Shown piece after piece: positions 1-12,428 of a DNA stretch of 64,000 nucleotides. Each line of letters opens with the position of its first letter. Position 1 is the stretch's first letter. The stretch is from Sordaria brevicollis (Eukaryota > Ascomycota > Sordariomycetes > Sordariales > Sordariaceae), in the NCBI GenBank assembly GCA_033439795.1, contig JAUTDP010000004.1:2852001-2916000 (forward strand). Reading direction: 5' to 3'. The position numbers were made by a program, and so were the translations under genes. A model generated the notes under the pieces. That model saw only the letters and a program-made list of their open reading frames with translations, made no database searches and had not been told where the DNA came from.

Positions 1-2495
1 GTAAGTGATGGTGGTACCGTAGATGACGATGACGGATTGTCCGATGGCGGTTAGGAGGGAGCCGCCTGCTACTATGACTTCTGTTTTTGGTGGTGATTGT
101 GGTGACTGTGGCTGAGGGGAAGGAAGGGGGATGGAGAGGGTTTGGATTGTGGTTTTGAAGCCGGTCGCATCAGCAGGGAGAGGAGCAGGAGCTGTGAGGA
201 TGATTCCCGAGGGGCCGATGGTGAGGGTTTGCTGTTTTTGGTCGCCGTTGCCGTTGCTGTTGGGGTTGTTGATGGTGATGGTGGTTGGTGAGGAGCCGGG
301 GGCGGGGAAGGTGAGTGTTGTGCTACTGCTGGGACCGACGCCGATGATGGCTATGGAGGAACTGATGGTGATGGGGAGCCCGTCGACGGTGGTGGTTTTG
401 GTGGGTTGGCCACCGTTGCTGGGACTGCCAGGACCAGGGCCGATGGTAATGGTTTGGTCGCCGCGCGGTGGTGGAGGGACGGTAACGGTTGTGATGATGG
501 GGTTTCCCTTAGGGTCGACGATGGCGATTCCACTGGGACCGAGGCTGACGGTGTGGTCGTCGACGACAACGGTAGTGGGTGTTGGGGGTAAGGTGAAGGT
601 GGAACTGCTGGTACCAATCACGGCTACGGAGGAGCTTATGATGATGGGTAAGTCGTTGAGCTTGGTGCTTGTGGGTTTCGGGACGTAGATGACTCCTGCT
701 CCTCCTCCTCCTCCTCCTCCTCCTCCTCCTGATCCCGGGCCACTTCCTCCTCCTCTGGTGGTAGATGTTGGCCTGCTTACGGTGGCACCGCCTCCGACTA
801 CCCGAGTTGGCCCTACAGTAAAGGTTTCTCCGCCGACCACCACGGTCTGTGTCTTTGACGTCGGATTGTCCGCAATTGTGGAAGTGCCAATAACCACCTC
901 CGAAGGCTTCACAATCACGGTAACCGGTTTTGGTGCAGATTTGGTTGCTTCGCCGTTCGGCCCTTTGTTACTCGTATGGAACGTGTTGTACACTGGCGGG
1001 TTAACCGGATCAAAGTCCCCAGCTGTCGGCCTTAGTGAGTTTGTAAACTCGTTGGTCACACCGTAGTTAGGAGTCTCCATCGGCGAATACACCACCGCCG
1101 GGTTTTTGTCTGTCGTGATGTAGGTAACTGTGGGTGCAAACCGGATCGATGTTGAGGTCTGAGGGCCGTATCCCCAGCTGTTGGTGCTGACCGTTAACGT
1201 GCATGTCGGGATCTCCGAACCGCCACTCGCGGTGATGGTAAAACAGGTGGTTAATGTAATCCCTGGAGGAAGATCTGTCTTCGTTACCAGATCTATGCAT
1301 GGCGGGAAGGTCTCCACGGGAGGCGGAACAAGCGTCGGGTAGGGCTGGGTGTAGTTCGATGGATCACCGATCCATGTGATTGTACTGATGTGTACAACCT
1401 CCCAACTTGTGACAGTTGCCGTCAGATCTGATGGTTGACAGTAGCTAACAGTCTTCGACGAGAACGTTGTAGTCGCCGAAGTCCGTGTTGATGACTGGTT
1501 GAAGAAGGGCGCTGTCGTTTGATTCCAGCTGCCACTGCTGATGAACTGTCCTCGAGTGGTTGGAGCGGCATCGGAGGTGGTCGTGATAGAAACATAGTCC
1601 CAAGAGACCGGTATACTTATAGATGATTGACCCAAAGTCGCATCGCCTCCATGTACTGTCGTCTGCTCTGCCCATGGTGGCATCTCAGGAGGACCCATGA
1701 TAGGTGGCTGACCCAACGTGACATGGCCTCCATCCACAAGCGTCTGGTCGGCCCAGGGAGGCATGTCCGGGGGACCGATTATAACTTCACCCCCTAAAGG
1801 TGCTTCCGTGGGCAACGGGCCATCCTGCCCGAGCGATTGACTTTCTTTCCCAACTGGCGCATAGTTCCAAGCCAAGGAGGAGGACGAGGTGAGAGTCGAT
1901 GCTGTTAAAGGACCAGCCGTAATGGTTGATTCTTCCCCATATATGGAGGAGAGATCGGACGTCAACTCGGAGGTCTTGCTACCCTCACTGGAATCCGTTG
2001 CCGGTAAACTTGAAGTCACTACTACTGTGACTGCTAATGATATAACTTCTGATGGCGCCGGTATGGATTGATCCAACAGTGTCGATGCTGTCAATATTGG
2101 CGGTATTGAAGCTGTCGATTCCGATGCTGTTATCACCTCTTGCGTAGTGGGTTGTAATGAGGTGACAAAAACAACTCCCGAGGTCTCCGCCCCAGCCGCA
2201 CTGGTGGTTTGAGAAGCACTCGTCACCTCAATTGTACTTCCAATTGAAGAAGAAAACGAGATGAGTGTCTCATCTGCATCAATGATGGTGCTCTGGCTGT
2301 ATGCCTCCGAATTGCTGCCGATGGTGACATTTCGAGGTAGGTGATAAACTGAGAAACGGGTTAGAGCAAGGTTCCTGTCGACTTTTTGCAGTATTTGAAT
2401 GCCGAAAGAAATGCTCACTTGCCTCCTCGGACGAGGTCTACACCAAGACCTGAGAGTACTGCGAGCGAGAGCAGTTTTTGCCCACCCGCAACCAT
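1..2495 (-). CDS. Ser/Thr/Gly/Pro-rich secreted or cell-surface protein, C-terminus beyond the window
   Basis: The minus strand stays open in one frame from about 2348 to position 1 (some 780 codons), so the 3' end lies outside the window. The sequence is dominated by Ser, Thr, Pro, Gly and Val with almost no Cys, and looks like a heavily O-glycosylated wall or surface protein. A 27-residue unit is tandemly duplicated (about 1630-1795), each copy with a GPP-(D/E)-MPPWA core. Farther on, a Gly run (699-730) precedes degenerate repeats built on 'TISSS-A-IG' and 'T(V/I)-(S/L)-GPSGI' themes. The likely start is the ATG at 2495, giving a short hydrophobic signal-like stretch, then an intron ending at 2349 with a CTAAC branch site. 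The strongest donor (2418) breaks the frame, so a weaker donor near 2443-2449 is inferred. The start is therefore provisional. A C-terminal GPI signal would be expected but cannot be seen. No named family was recognised. Confidence 0.6.
699..730. repeat. (CTC/GAG)n trinucleotide tract coding a polyglycine run
   Basis: About ten tandem CTC units on the plus strand read as GGN codons on the minus strand and give an uninterrupted Gly run inside the surface-protein gene. It is likely to vary in length between strains. Confidence 0.85.
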
Positions 2496-2520
2496 GGCTG
2501 AATTTGCTCAACACAACCAA

Positions 2521-5500
2521 TAATCAATAAACGAATTATCCGCTGTATTGTTACTCAGCACATCCGGAACGAAACAAAAAAATAACCATCGAAATTCCTT
2601 CTCTGTGTCGTCAAGGTGCAGCGGCCATGGCGTTAGAATGGGGTGGCGGACGGAGGAGAGTTACAATGACAACGACTTGGGGAGACGTTGGTAGTAACTA
2701 GCAAACCCATGCAAGGCGTGAAAATATGAAGAAGAGGACAAGAAGAACTAGTGGACAAATGGTCCGAAAGATGGAAAATCTCCCAGTCGCAAGCAAAGAG
2801 TGGACGGATAATATCTTCTAGCGTCTCTTTCTTGTGTAATTCGAAGCCGGAAAAGCAGCAAGTCGTTTATTACACTGCGTCGATGGATGAGACGGGTGCG
2901 GGCAGCAAGGCAGGCCGCCATGGGCTAGAGAACCCGGTCTCACTCCAAACCCGATTGCGCCTCTCTCTCCGCCGTTCTGAGGTTTCTCTCTCCGCCTCTT
3001 CACGATCTTTCTTTGCGCTCCTTCCTCCGGCTCTGTGGAAGTGGTTGGTGAAGTATCTTGAAAGAGTTAGGAGTCAGGGGCTTCTTTGCGGACTATTGTA
3101 TCCAAAGACTCTGAAGGTTGCAGGCCGCACCGTTAGTTCTGTTTTGGCTGGAAGAGTGATAGTACCAGGAACAACTAACACCGGAAAGAACTGAGGCTTC
3201 CGAGAGGAGGAAAATGAGGGCTACGAGGTGCAGCAGTAAGAACAGGCACGGTGTCTGATGCCCAGAAGGGCTGGAAGCCACACGCAGCAGCATCGTACGC
3301 CGTGCACCACCACCACCATACCTACTGCACTTGTATGATGTAGGATGACCGGGACTGGGGTGGAGGGGTTCAACGAACGGAAAGAGACGAGACGAACGTG
3401 CGGATTCGTCGAGGAAGAAGCTAGGATCCCCTACACTATAGTCTAGCCTTGGCTAGGTACCAACCAGCCAGAGTGACACTGATAGAGACAGAAGTATGGA
3501 ACGGCTGTTCATTGGTCCAGATTTGAGAAGCTCCTAGACATTTCTGTTTCTGAAGGATTCGCTCCCCCGAATTCCTAGCTGGGCAAGGTGCACAACTGAG
3601 ATTTGCCCTTGCGTTAGGAAAGGAGAGAAAGACTAGAATTCGCATATGCATTGATGAAGCTGTTGTGTTTATGTCGGGTAGCAACATCACTTCGACACCA
3701 GATAGATGCCCTGCTTCTCAGTGACATCTAGACCTGGTCGATGAAGAGAACGATACAACGGCAAGATTTTGCTGGTTCCTTATGATTGCGAATCAAGACC
3801 TTTTGTACTACCGGGAAAGAATGGTGAGACCGCTCGGACAAGCTGCACGACGAGATGGGGAGGGACGTGGCTGGAATAAGGAAAGGCCAGAGCTCGATGA
3901 CATGCATGCGATCTTCTTGGTGGATGGCTTGGATGGCACCATGGCGTAAATTCGCAACGGTAACTCGTCCTGGATTGAAGCGGTACAGGCACCCGGCGGC
4001 AGGGTCAGCAGCTTTGCCGCCAGAATCATAGAATCTTCTCCTGAGAACGTTCCTGGCTTGAATGGTTACAGCAGAAGGGTGTGATCCCACTATCTGTGTG
4101 TCTTTTCTGTTAGAAGCATGGCTACATTGTCAAGACGCCATCTCGGCCTCTTGGGTGAAACAAACGTTGGATATTTGAAGTAAATTTCCTGAAGTTCAAT
4201 GTTCAAATCGTTGGTTGCTCTTTGGGTTGGACTAGTCGTTGTGGGATGGTTACGCAGAGATCTTCCTCTACGAAGAGAAGACTTCATGAAACAGATGTCC
4301 CATTGGTATCTGCCGACTTGATTGGAAAGACGGGCTGTTGTCTGAGCATCCTGACAGTGCAAGTCGACGTGTTCATGTCAACGCAAGAGCATCGTGGATG
4401 GACGATCTAGTACCTCGGCGAAGAAAATGACATAACCACAATAGTAGAGCCGAAGACACCTTGCGCCACGATGCGAGGCAAATGGGCGCAAAGAGGAGGG
4501 GAAGGTTATATCCAACAGCGACACCATCTTCTTCGGCAATTGGTTACCCTCACTCTGAACGTTTGGGCAAGCTGCCGACAAGCCGAGACGAAGACGCCCA
4601 AACAAATGTTACTCACATACACACGGCAGTGCATATCGACATCTACACAGTACCATGTGCTGGCTTGATTGTTTAGAAACGATGGCGCAGGTGCTGAACC
4701 GTTCTCTCGGCAACTTTTGGCGGGCTGGCGTCAATGAAGCCATATCGTCGGTATCCCAACATCCTGGGAGTTCGAAGAAACACAAGGTGATTCCATTCCA
4801 CAGCTTGTTGGTTGGCTTCCATTCAATACTTGTTTTCTCTCGGGAGTTGTAGAAAACCGGAGCCCCACTAGATATTTGAACAAGCTGGGCGATCCAATCC
4901 TAGAGCGAAGCAAGATGCCGACAGCTGAAGCCACGGTGACATTGTGAGCGTCCTACAAGAATGCATAGATCGCTCCGACTGCAGCCATGAAACCCGTTCC
5001 GCGGCCAATTAAAAGACTCAACAAGCGAAGACCGGGCAGCCCGTTGGGGGAAGGGGTCTTGATTCTCAGATATTATAGTTCGTGATCGCCGTTGGAATGC
5101 CTTTGACGTCGCCGGTGATCGTATATAGACACCAACTGCCACCAACAGGAACTCATCATGGAGCAATCGAGTTGCAAATGATAGACGCGACTAGATGGTC
5201 GGACATGCTCCTCTCGCGCCCTACAAATGATGAAAGAGACGGGAAGTAGACTGGTTGGGTGCCGTGTATGGCAGGACGAAGCAAAGAGAGATGCGTCCAT
5301 CATGTGGAAGGCCACACGGGCTGGTACATTCGGCAAAATGACAGCCGCGCATTTATCCAGAGTGATCTCGCGCTGTTGACGGCGAAATATATTAGCTGTG
5401 CCGTGTCTCTGTCGCGCTCATCCTGGTTGGTTCGGCTCGGGTTGACTTTTTCCATAGCGACCCCAAAACCGTTGTTGGCCCAACATGATAACCCACAGAC

Positions 5501-8400
5501 CGGAGCATTAGATATTGGTTGAGGTCGCGGAATAGGTAACAGCTTGAACGCATATCTACCTAGTAATGAGTGTAAGTAAGGTTTCGCTACCCCTGGTCAA
5601 CAGAAGCCAAGGGCAACCCCCCAACTCTCCAACTCAACTGATCCCTCGAGCCCCCCTCGTTTTACCCCAGAACCTGAGCCCCGTCTCACCGGCACTTGCA
5701 TTCCAACCGGGTGGTATCAAGAAGCCGTGATGGCAAGGCTCCTGGTAATCTAGGCTCGTTTTCGTTTCCACATCGAAGGAACAGTAGCATCTTGAAGCTT
5801 ATGCCATTGTCGCAGGTGTATTAAGAAGCACCCTGCTCGCATCTGGGGTGAGAAGGTGGCATGCTCCAGTCGTCGGGAACCCCAGCCTTTGACGGCATGT
5901 AGGTAACTTTTGCTAGACCTGCAATGGCAATGCGGAGGCACAACATGGTCGTGGTTCATATGAGGGTCCAACGACCACTTGATTGTGAAGTCAGGTACCC
6001 GGATGCCTAACGTTCCCCAGACCGTAGTCATGATGGATGATAGGACCTAGAGGCCGCCTATAGTGGCCAGTGTCTCGATGTCCATCAAGGCAATATATCA
6101 ACTGGCGAGCTCCGGTTTAGCGTACGGGACGTGGAACTCCACGTGAACCTTTTCAGTCCTAGTGATGTCTTGACCTAGAACCCTCGCCCGCCTCGTTATC
6201 ATGGAAAGACATTTGGTCCTTCAAGACATGTCAGTTCCAGTGCGGTTGGGTGAGGTGACTGGCGGAGATGGCATCACTCATTCCATTGCCGTCGGGACCG
6301 GGTGTCGGAGTCGGCACGCTCGCCGCTCCCTTGCGCCATCGCCCTACGGGTCTTGCATGCCAGCAACACAGGTGCGATTTCCTGTGAATCCCATGTGGAT
6401 GGCGTTGAGATGAGATTGGGATTGTCGAAAGGCATGGAGGTGCATTGCCTGATCGCGGTGTGGTGGTGGTGGCCTTTGGAGGTTTGCGGTGATAACGGAC
6501 GAGGTCGGATTCAAGCCATTGAAAATGAAATTAAAGAGATGCCTGTCATTGCATTCGTGGCCGTGTGAAGAAGCAAGGAGGAAAGAACAAGCAAAGAAGA
6601 AAACGGCTGAAATGATGATTGCGACTTGGGCAGGAAACTGATGCACATCGGGATTTACAGGCCATTGAGCCTCTATCATTGGCCGCCAAAGTGTTCATCA
6701 TCCATCGTTAGTTCCTGTTAGGATTCAGGATTTGATCCCACCACTGTCATACCATAACCGTGCATTTGCACTAACAGTTTCATAACGTTTCCGTAGCAAC
6801 CCTCAAACCGGGCCCCTCTCGCTTCTGTTGACATTCGCATACCTCCATCTCAGAACAGTCAAAAGACACGGCGATTGAGACCGGCACCTGACATGTGCAT
6901 CGCATGAAGCTATCAAAAACATTTCAATCTTTTCTTTATTGCTGCCTCCACTCAATAAGCACATGCTCACAGCGGTATCGATGAGGACACTCAATCCACT
7001 TGTTTAGCTACGGCATGTTGAGCTATCTCCGACACCAACCAAGACGGGGATGGAGGAGAGACACGTATGGATCCCCGGTATTTACACCCTGGCCCCCAAA
7101 TCTCTGTCCTCTTGGCTGTGTGTTTCCCAGATGTTACCGTATCGTACATTGTAACTGCTTCTTCCTCGCTTCCAACATGTCAACCGTGGACAGCAACCTT
7201 GCCAAGGAGTTAGTAGGAATGTTAGAATGGACATAAGTAACAGGAAATTTTGCGGGTTGGGCTTCAGTTCTTGACCTAAGTATTACCCTTTCCTTGCCTA
7301 TCTACTCGGACTATCTGCTGACCACGGTGACGGACGGCCAGTGTCTCTGACTTGTCTCTCCTTTCTTTTCCAGCCCGCCTCGAGCCCGCCCCGAGCCCGC
7401 CAACCCGAGTAAATTTGAGGTGCTGTCAGGACCCGCGTCGTCCAGTTGTCAAGCGTTGGTAGCGCTGATCCTTCCGAATCAGACAAGTGTCCCGCCGCCG
7501 TACAACGTAGGACCACTGACCATCATCTTTTTTCCCTACCTGTCTGCGCAGAGAAATTGCTCTGTTCATAGAGGCCATCTCGTCGGTCTCAAGGGAGGAA
7601 CGCAGGCTCATTCCACTTCCTGTACAACCTCTATTCAAGTACATCAGAGTGCCACGACAGGCCGGGGACATGGAATTCCTCGTTTGTAATTACCCTAGTC
7701 TGTATGTACATTGCCTTACACACAGCTTACACCACCTTTCCAGGCACCAGGCCGACAAATCTAAACTATCATCCTGGGGGTTCCCTCTCCTCCATCCGGG
7801 AGCTAGTCCACTCTCCTTCCCTCTCTTACTCTCTCTCTTATCCCAAGCAATCGCTTCCGATCCGAGCGGCTGGTTTTTGCCGTCGTCCCATCATTACACA
7901 CACAGCTCGCTACCTACCCTGGGACCCAGATATTCTCCCCCGTCCCGTCTTTTGGTGCCACCTAGACCACCGGTTGTCTATTCGCCCGCACATCTCTTCA
8001 ACATCATTGGTCCCTCGCTTTTGGGTGTGTTCATCGCTCTTGGTCCAGGTCCCGGTCCAGGTCGAGTTCAGTCCGGCTACCAGTCAACAACCTGCTCGCA
8101 CTTAGAAGGACGAACGCATTCAAAGTACCTTCACACCGGGAAAGTGGAACGAGTCGAATGAGTTTTGCCGTACTGGGACACTGGAAACAAGGCGGAATTC
8201 CTACCGGCAACAGAACACACCTACCTTACATAGAACTACAAGCCTTTCACACTCCTCAACTGGGCATTACGACTGTTTGAATCTGAATAGGAAGGACACC
8301 GGCGTGGATCGGACTGGAGCTTGATTGCAGCTCATGGAATACCAGGTTGTCCTTCTCCATGTCTTAGGACCACGACTTCGACCTTCACTCCCCTCTAGCT
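2521..8400. other. About 6 kb without a supportable gene
   Basis: No open frame here is long, conserved-looking and accompanied by credible splice signals. The longest candidates are a 147-codon plus-strand frame (2751-3194), a 120-codon minus-strand frame (3728-4090) and a CT-rich plus-strand frame (7649-8161). I recognise none of them. The last lies in what is probably the promoter and leader of the gene starting at 8512. GC content is ordinary and there is no RIP-like AT bias, so this is not decayed transposon DNA. No tRNA or 5S rRNA gene was seen. Confidence 0.5.
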
Positions 8401-8511
8401 GCTGGTCGTGCCGGTACTTCTGGTGACAGACATAGCCCCGGACGCTTGCGTCCCCAGTCCGGCTGTCTGTCCATCGACGACAACGCCAACCAAGGCCAAG
8501 CTGCTGCGAAG

Positions 8512-11500
8512 ATGCGGTTACCCTACCTCCATCTCGCCGCTGACTTCTTGTTCTTGTCATCGGTGCCTTCACTTGTCCGCGCAGCTACGACAGAAACCGT
8601 ACCACTAGAGCCATTATGGGTTCAACCGTCCGGGGAATGGTATGGCATCGACGGAACCTGGTCAAACTTTATGTTTGCCGTGGGCTCTCCAGCCCAGATT
8701 GTCTATCTTACACCTGCCACTGCTTTGTCCGAGACGTGGGTTGTAGGGGCTGGCGGTTGCACTTCAGGCCCAGGTAGTAAGTCAAGTCATTCGCTATTTC
8801 ATAACTTGAGGCTCCTAGCTAATCTCGACACAAAAAAGACCAACCATGTGTGGACGCTCGTGGCGGCGTTTTTGATCATCACGTCTCGGAGACATGGCAT
8901 ACCTTGGGGGCAGGTGCTTACGAGCTGGGTATGAACCACATCGGTGTTCAGAGAAATGGTGACTATGGCTTGGATACCGTTGCCTTCGTCGACACCATGG
9001 CCAGCTCAGCCACCTCTATCGACAACGTACTCATTGCTGCTGTCAACGCCACCGAGTACTATCAAGGTTATATCGGGCTCGGCGTAACTCAGGGCAGCAT
9101 AGATCATAACGCTACTTACCCACTCATCACGCAACTCGCTGAAGTGGATGGCATGATTCCCAGCCATAGCTACGGATACACGGCGGGGGCGTACTACCGC
9201 GACACTACTAGTAAGCGCTTGAACCTCACGATCCTCTTACTCGTAGGGCGAGACTCTTTGGAGAAACAGGACTAATTTCATCTAGCAAACGGTACACATG
9301 CCTCGCTGACTCTTGGTGGCTATGATACACTGAGATTTGTGCCACATGACACAACCTTTAGGCTCTACATAGCAAACTCAAACGCGGATCCTAATGACCG
9401 AGCACCTACGGTACGGCTTCGAGGCCTCTCTGCTCAAGTTCCGTCATTGGACAAGGCACCTGGAAACTGGACATCACCTTCTCAGACATTTGTCGCCATG
9501 AACGATTCCATCACCGCCATGATCGACTCGTCAACGCCGTTCCTCTGGCTTCCGACCGAGATTTGCGAACGTATTGCTTCCGCCCTCGACCTGGTTTGGA
9601 GGGAGGATCTTGGTGTCTACGTCTTTGCGAACGGAGGAGACCAGTATCTCAAGTACAAACACATGAAAACCACCGAAGAGCTGTCGTTCACTTTCACCGT
9701 CTCCAGCTACGACAACAGCGATGATTTCGGTTATCCCCTCAACATGCCAGGGGTGGTAAACATCACCCTCCCTCCTGCAGCATTTGCTCAGGTTCTCCGT
9801 TATCCTTGGAAGAACGTCATCAAGTTCAACGAGTCTAGTATACCGTACTTCCCCTTGACGCGATCCACCAAGGAAACGAACAACAACCTGTATATCATCG
9901 GCCGAGTATTTATGCAGGAAGCATACATCATCACCAAGTACGACAAGGCCTCATTCTCCATCCATCAAGCGCTGTTTCCCGACAACTCAGCCACCAACCA
10001 CTCACTGCAGGTCATCGAAAGACCTCCGAACAGTCCCTATCCCGAGGGTCCTCCGATGAAGAAGTCGCATAAAAAACCATTGGGCGTGGGACAAACGGTG
10101 GCGATCGTGGTCAGTGCTTTTGCAGCTGGCAGTGTCATCGGACTCATCTGTTTCTTTTGTTGCCGGCGGAAGTCGAAGGCAAAGAAGGATCACGTCCGTA
10201 AGCAATTGGATCACGGCGGGGAGGAAGTCACCCCAGTACACGATCAAGAACCAACGCAGAGCCCAGTCAGCCGAATGCTATCAATGTTTGTCGGGAGGAG
10301 GAGGTCAAGGCGGCAATCGGCAGCGACGCAAGAGACGGAGAAGACCATCTCAGGGCCGGTGGAAGTCGGCGCGGACGCTCAACACCAGGTTTTTGAACTG
10401 CCAGTTCCGCCTGAACCGGTCGAGTTGGATAACAACGACATTGGGAATAATGACGACGCAAACCTTGGGCTGGAAGGTTCTCGACAACACATGAGCGAAT
10501 ATGAGGCGGCGCGACGAAAGCTCGAACGACAACTTCAGGGGCCGGTACCGACATACACGCCAACAACAGCGGAGCACAACGTTGCTGGATACCCGAACGA
10601 GAAGTCAGCACACCAGCATGAAGTCATACCCGTTGTTCATTACCGCCCTAGCGAGGAGCCCTCTCCAGGATCATCTCCCACATACGCCAACACCGACTCC
10701 CTCCCCAACTCCCTACCGTCACCATTGTCGCCGACAAACGCAGACTGGGCGGCGGGTAGAGTATTCGATCTACCATCACCGATGACCGTGGCCTCCCCCA
10801 TTCGGCTGCAGCATTTCCCAACGACTGCCCACTCACCAATATCGTTACAACATTCTCCGACCCACTCGCCACATCCATACCTCCCTTCACCAGTAAGCCC
10901 GTCATCCGACTCCAACGGCAACGGCAACGGCAACGGGGGGGCCGGGTCAGGACCACCTACCTCGCCAACCGCTGGAGGACAACAACAACTCCCGCTGCTA
11001 CCCCCAAGCAGCCCAGCACCAATCCAGCGCACGCCCATCGATCCCATGCACACGCAAATAGTATGCCTCGGACCGATGCCAGAAAACGTGCGACTTCCAG
11101 TCCCATCTTCTGTTGTCCCTCCACCACATCATCATCCTTCACATCATCATCGGCCGACCGTACCACGCATCATCACGCCCGACGGCCGGTTACACCCCGC
11201 CGCCGAGCAACAAGCAACAGGATACGTCGATGCTTCTGAAGTTAATGTTGCCGACCTGGAAGGCCCTCCACAAACAAGACGTTCAGATTCGGTAACCCGC
11301 GGCTCTAACGAGACTTTGGGGTCCAACTTTACCATCATGGAGGAAGCAGAAAGAAGTCGGTTTAGGCATCATGTGCAGTTGGCTGCGCAGGGGCTGAGGA
11401 GTAGCGCGGTTGCCCAGCATCAGCATGTGCGGCAAGCATCGTCGCCGGTGGCGGTATCACCGACATCGCCAATATCACCAACGTCACCGACCTCACTTCG

Positions 11501-11690
11501 ACAACAGCCACAACCACAACGACGGCGGGGGCAAAGAGAAGGGCAGCCCGAAAACGAGACCAACAGCCCCCGCGAAGAAGACTTCCCCCGCAGCCCCCGA
11601 AGCATGGAACGAATCGAGGCCGGCTCGGAGTTAGTTCATGTCCCGCAGGTGGCTGCGCAGCGGTATAGTTGGGAGGCCGAGACTCGATAA
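8512..11690 (+). CDS. Aspartyl-protease-like (peptidase A1 fold) single-pass membrane protein with long cytoplasmic tail
   Basis: Three exons (8512-8776, 8839-9210, 9286-11690) give 1013 residues. The chosen ATG puts a signal peptide first (about residues 1-24); an in-frame ATG 66 nt upstream would bury it. Residues 30-450 follow the pepsin-like pattern of a fungal A1 subfamily. The second catalytic region is present (D293 in IDSSTPFLWLP). The first is not a DTG: it reads LTPATALSETWVVG, so the first catalytic aspartate is missing. A transmembrane helix spans about residues 483-504 and is followed by a CCRRKSK stop-transfer sequence. Beyond it lie some 500 low-complexity residues rich in Pro, Ser, His and Gln, with a tandem Asn-Gly run and HHH clusters. 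The architecture suggests a catalytically dead ectodomain working as a sensor or adhesin at the cell surface. That is inference, since no function is known to me. It converges on the TAH18-type gene. Confidence 0.82.
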
Positions 11691-12428
11691 TACCTATTGA
11701 CATCATATCCCATCCTTTGTTATAACATTTTTTGCATACCCCGACGATCTTTTTCTTCATTGTTGTACCATCGTATATATCGGAGTTTTGGGATTACAGG
11801 ATGTGAGATATGGACGGGGTTGGTTGGTTATACCATGTTTGTGTTCACCCGATATCTTTTCGGTTTCTGTGAGAGAGAGGCAGATGACGAGAGAGAGAGC
11901 ACCGGCGTTTTGCTTATCTTTGATGATAGTGCCGTGAATGAGCAATGCTTAATCAGATTTCTTCATGCGAGAGGAAAAGTCATCCCAGGAGGGAACAGGG
12001 TCTTGGAAGCAGGGATATAGGATACTCTGATGGGCAACAGTACTAACGAGCCAGGACAGTTAGGAAGAAAGAATTGGGAGAAGAAGATGCAGGAGCGAGT
12101 ATTATCATCAGGAATAGCGGAATAAGAGAACCTTCATTTAGTTGTTAACTCCGAGCCGAGTGACTGCTTCAAGTCATAGGGTAACAATTCGACCGGTGAT
12201 GTGATCATGGTAAAGGTTCCCGGTCATATAAGCACATCCCCAGACTTTTCTCTTTCTTCCACGGACCTGTAGCTATGGAAAGGCATTTCTGCTTATCTAC
12301 TTCAGCCAACTCGATCCATTCATCCCTTTTAGCATGCCCAAGATCTTCGCTTTATACCTTTTCTCTTCACCTTTTCTCTTTGTCCCCTTCTATTCCAACC
12401 CCACCTCCTTCAACCTTTACTGCCAACT
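11691..12428. other. 3' intergenic region between convergent genes
   Basis: This stretch holds the two facing 3' untranslated regions. No other gene is supportable. The final part (12300-12428) is CT-rich. Confidence 0.6.

Noticed and set aside
7649..8161. 170-codon plus-strand open frame before the protease-like gene
   Set aside because: The translation is Ser/Pro/Leu-rich because the DNA is CT-rich leader; there is no family likeness and no splice support.
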